Assembly (NCBI GenBank): GCA_011322005.1
Contig: DROE01000032.1
Span: 1 to 7,567 of the forward strand
Direction of reading: 5' to 3'
Length of the DNA stretch: 7,567 bases
Source of the DNA: Devosia sp.
GTDB taxonomy: Bacteria > Pseudomonadota > Alphaproteobacteria > Rhizobiales > Devosiaceae
The notes beneath the pieces were generated by a model that was not told the origin of the DNA, searched no databases, and was given only the letters and a program-made list of their open reading frames with translations. Shown here in pieces: positions 5,939 through 7,567 of the stretch. Within the stretch, counting starts at the first letter, position 1. Each line of letters begins with the position of its first letter. Made by a program: the position numbers and the translations under genes.

Positions 5939-6803
5939 AAACCTGTTTGCGCCGGACCTGATAGGTTTTGGCAATGTCATCAACCGCGATGCGCAAGGGC
6001 TGGCCCTTGAGGGCCTCTGCCAGCGCCTCTTTCCACAGACCGGTATCGGCCTCAGAAATTTCCGGGGCACCGGCAACGACAATCACCACCTCGCCGCGGG
6101 TTTGCTTTTCCGCCAGCTGTTCCGCCAATGCGCCCAGCGGCCCGGCATGGCTGCGCTCGAACTTTTTGGTCAACTCCAGCGCCACAACGGCTTCCCGCTC
6201 CGCACCAAAACTGTCTGCCATGGCGGCTAGGGTTGCCGAGAGACGGCGCGGGCTTTCATAAAAAACCAGTGTTTCACTTTTTGCGGCAAGCGCTGTGAGC
6301 ACCTTGCTGCGCGCGCCCGCCTTGGCGGGAAGAAAACCGACAAAGGTAAAACAATCGGTGGGCAGGCCGGCGGTGGCCAGCGCGGCAAGCAGTGCCGAGG
6401 GCCCGGGCAGGGCAAAAACGCTCAGGCCCGCCTCGCGCACGGCGCGAACCAGAGCAAAGCCGGGGTCGGAGAGCAGCGGCGTTCCGGCGTCCGAAATCAG
6501 GGCGATGGCCTGCCCTGCCGCCAGCATCTGCACGATGGAGGCGGCTTTTGCCCTTTCATTATGCTCATGCAGGGCCATTTTTGGCGTTGAGATGGCATAA
6601 TGGGTGAGAAGCCGGGCGCTGAGGCGGGTATCCTCGCACAGGACAAGGTCGGCGGCGGCCAGCGTTTCAAGGGCGCGCAGGGTAATGTCGCGCAGATTGC
6701 CGATGGGGGTCGCCACCACATAAAGGCCGCTTTCCAGCGCCGGGGCTTCATACCGGGTGCCGGATATGGCAAAAGCGCATCTGTTTTTGACCAAATTGTC
6801 CAC
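5910..6803 (-). CDS. rsmI: 16S rRNA (cytidine(1402)-2'-O)-methyltransferase
   Basis: RsmI uses S-adenosylmethionine to 2'-O-methylate C1402 of 16S rRNA in the ribosomal P site, acting with RsmH to tune decoding. The 297-residue product shows the tetrapyrrole-methylase fold in order: GLYVVATPIGNLRDIT (26-41), SDAGTPLLSDPG (104-115) and PGPSA (133-137) at the SAM site, FVGFLP (154-159), FYESPRRL (181-188), and a C-terminal helical domain ending RKQVYDEALKLKS. I place the start at the GTG (6801-6803) because AAAGGA ends 6 bases before it; the adjacent TTG (6804-6806) has only 3 bases of spacing and adds one residue. It is the first gene of the leftward rsmI-yraN-gshB run and is divergent from the lipoprotein gene. 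Either start leaves the family core unchanged. Confidence 0.96.
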   Translation of the reverse strand: MDNLVKNRCAFAISGTRYEAPALESGLYVVATPIGNLRDITLRALETLAAADLVLCEDTRLSARLLTHYAISTPKMALHEHNERAKAASIVQMLAAGQAIALISDAGTPLLSDPGFALVRAVREAGLSVFALPGPSALLAALATAGLPTDCFTFVGFLPAKAGARSKVLTALAAKSETLVFYESPRRLSATLAAMADSFGAEREAVVALELTKKFERSHAGPLGALAEQLAEKQTRGEVVIVVAGAPEISEADTGLWKEALAEALKGQPLRIAVDDIAKTYQVRRKQVYDEALKLKS

Positions 6804-6849
6804 CAAACGTCCTTTGGCTGGTGAAATCTTTGCGAGAGATGTTTAATCC

Positions 6850-6892
6850 CGCCGGTTGCGAAAGTACACAGGACCAGTGCTCGCCGGTGGCG
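6850..6892. repeat. Two 11-bp direct repeats 32 bp apart in the rsmI/lipoprotein divergent region
   Basis: CGCCGGTTGCG (6850-6860) and CGCCGGTGGCG (6882-6892) match at 10 of 11 positions and start exactly 32 bp apart, about three helical turns, so they would face the same side of the DNA. The second copy is itself a palindrome (CGCC, GGT, GGCG). They lie upstream of rsmI, in its likely 5' leader or promoter. They could be sites for a regulator, but 10/11 matches in GC-rich DNA can occur by chance. Confidence 0.35.
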
Positions 6893-6910
6893 GGTTCAGG
6901 TTGGTGAACC
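6893..6910. repeat. Inverted repeat with 6-bp arms in the divergent region
   Basis: GGTTCA (6893-6898) and TGAACC (6905-6910) flank six bases. It directly abuts the second 11-bp repeat. No U-run follows on either strand, so it does not look like a terminator. It may be an operator half-site pair or chance. Confidence 0.3.
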
Positions 6911-6929
6911 GGGACATCAAGTCTTGGAA

Positions 6930-6945
6930 TAAACATGATTGTTTA
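6930..6945. promoter_or_regulatory. 16-bp perfect dyad, candidate operator before the lipoprotein gene
   Basis: TAAACA (6930-6935) and TGTTTA (6940-6945) are perfect 6-bp arms around TGAT. It is AT-rich in an otherwise GC-rich stretch and overlaps the -35 part of a candidate rightward promoter, which is where a repressor site would be expected. The symmetry is seen directly; binding by any regulator is inferred and no family is assigned. Confidence 0.4.
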
Positions 6946-6967
6946 GGAATTGAGCTGCGTATAGATT
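6939..6967 (+). promoter_or_regulatory. Weak candidate promoter for the lipoprotein gene
   Basis: TTGTTT (6939-6944) and TAGATT (6962-6967) are separated by 17 bases and resemble sigma-70-type -35 and -10 boxes at 3/6 and 4/6 positions. A TATAGA (6960-6965) overlaps the -10 with a 15-base spacer. Transcription would start roughly 25-30 bases before the proposed TTG start codon, consistent with a short leader holding the AAGGA ribosome site. The match is weak. Confidence 0.2.
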
Positions 6968-6987
6968 GTTGCGCAGGAATTTGTGGC

Positions 6988-6992
6988 AAGGA
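6988..6992 (+). promoter_or_regulatory. Ribosome binding site deciding a TTG start
   Basis: AAGGA ends 9 bases before the TTG at 7002-7004. No Shine-Dalgarno is visible at a proper distance before the only in-frame ATG (7077), and starting there would remove the positively charged part of the signal peptide. The site therefore supports a TTG start for the lipoprotein. Confidence 0.55.
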
Positions 6993-7001
6993 ATTTTCAT
7001 T

Positions 7002-7567
7002 TTGACTGGTTCAGTTCGGATTCGCTCGTCTCGTTTTGGCTGGCAGCAACTAAAATGGGCGAAGCTGGCCCTTGGCATGGGATTGTTATCCCTTGTTTCG
7101 GCCTGTACCGGCCTTTCCTTTCCGCAGGTGGGCTCCCCCTTCCCCTCAGGCGGGGCAACGCAACTGCCGGGACAGACCCTGCCGCTAGCGGCGGGGCAGG
7201 TGCTGGGATCCGGGCCGGTTCGCGTGGCCTTGCTTCTGCCCCTGAGCGGCGATGTGGCGCTGGTGGGCCAGTCCATGGCCAACGCGGCGCAACTGGCGAT
7301 GGACTTCATCGAACAGACACCAACCATTGGCTCGAACATCACCCTGGTCATCAAGGATACCGCAAGCAACCCTTCTGTTGCCGCAGCCAAGGCCAGCGAA
7401 GCGGTGCGCGAGGGGGCGCGGCTGATTCTGGGGCCGCTCAAGGCTGAAAGTGTGCTTTCCGCGGGGGCGGTTGCGCGTTCTTCGGGCATCCCCCTGATCG
7501 GCTTTTCCAATAATTCGGGGGCGGCGGCGCCGGGGGTCTATCTGCTCAACGTTCTTCCGGAAACCGA
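7002..7567 (+). CDS. LpoA/LppC-like lipoprotein (penicillin-binding protein activator), 3' end outside window
   Basis: The open frame runs to the window edge (188 complete codons). The N-terminus is a lipoprotein signal: basic residues (RIRSSR, KWAK), the hydrophobic LALGMGLLSLVSA, then lipobox VSAC with lipidated Cys35. A glycine/proline-rich linker (36-72) leads to a periplasmic-binding-protein type 1 fold: VRVALLLPLSG (73-83), VGQSMANAAQLAM and later LILGPLKAESV and IPLIGFSNNSG, typical of the Peripla_BP_6/LppC group. In E. coli LpoA activates PBP1A in peptidoglycan synthesis from the outer membrane. Its alphaproteobacterial counterparts are annotated as penicillin-binding protein activators mainly on homology and synteny, so the role here is inferred. 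Divergence from rsmI mirrors the E. coli rsmI-lpoA arrangement. A TTG start (7002) is chosen for its AAGGA and full signal peptide; starting at ATG 7077 leaves only nine residues before the Cys. A generic ABC amino-acid-binding protein is the main alternative. Confidence 0.85.
   Translation, partial: MTGSVRIRSSRFGWQQLKWAKLALGMGLLSLVSACTGLSFPQVGSPFPSGGATQLPGQTLPLAAGQVLGSGPVRVALLLPLSGDVALVGQSMANAAQLAMDFIEQTPTIGSNITLVIKDTASNPSVAAAKASEAVREGARLILGPLKAESVLSAGAVARSSGIPLIGFSNNSGAAAPGVYLLNVLPET

Noticed and set aside
5939..6082. 48-codon N-terminal extension of yraN
   Set aside because: The extension lies within rsmI in another frame, is rich in Pro/Arg/Ser without homology, and the YraN family normally begins near the ATGATG.
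6983..7447. 154-residue + strand frame starting at GTG 6983
   Set aside because: It is out of frame with the lipoprotein and shows no signal peptide or domain.
6917..7510. 197-residue minus-strand open frame opposite the lipoprotein gene
   Set aside because: The + strand frame carries a lipobox and a periplasmic-binding fold; the minus frame has no recognisable features.
1..7567. Mobile element, defence island or phage remnant
   Set aside because: No transposase, integrase, terminal repeats, target duplications, CRISPR repeats or toxin-antitoxin pair is visible; nearly all genes are core functions.

Overview
The window looks like ordinary core chromosome of a moderately GC-rich alphaproteobacterium. 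The evidence is the style of the ComM/YifB, GshB, RsmI and YraN proteins and the gene neighbourhood. I lean towards the Hyphomicrobiales or a nearby order, but the sequence does not settle genus or order. There are no tRNAs, rRNAs, CRISPR arrays, insertion sequences, integrases or phage genes. No stretch longer than 300 bases lacks a gene; the longest non-coding gaps are about 197-198 bp (2539-2735 and 6804-7001).

Layout from left to right: (1) the last 102 codons of an aldose 1-epimerase on the + strand. (2) Convergent with it and only 2 bp away, a minus-strand cold-shock-domain/DUF1294 membrane protein, preceded in the same direction by the AAA+ ATPase ComM/YifB. (3) A + strand sulfotransferase divergent from comM, with two dyad symmetries in the gap between them. 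(4) A minus-strand run read right to left: rsmI, yraN (overlapping rsmI by 29 bp), gshB (30 bp gap) and marC (45 bp gap holding a perfect 8-bp-arm inverted repeat). marC and the sulfotransferase end convergently and share the tetranucleotide CTAG for both stop codons. (5) A 198-bp divergent control region with several short repeats and dyads, then a + strand lipoprotein of the penicillin-binding-protein-activator (LpoA/LppC-like, periplasmic-binding-protein fold) type. It starts at a TTG and runs off the right edge.

rsmI, yraN and an LpoA-like lipoprotein are linked here as in enterobacteria, but yraN follows rsmI instead of the lipoprotein gene. The functions are housekeeping: 16S rRNA methylation, a putative nuclease-fold protein, glutathione synthesis, an envelope lipoprotein probably tied to peptidoglycan synthesis, and a helicase used in natural transformation in other bacteria. 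The more accessory-looking genes are the sulfotransferase and MarC, which lie between gshB and comM. I found no convincing new multi-gene system. The items most worth a second look are the dyads at the two divergent regions, the gshB-marC stem-loop, and the sulfotransferase whose substrate is unknown.
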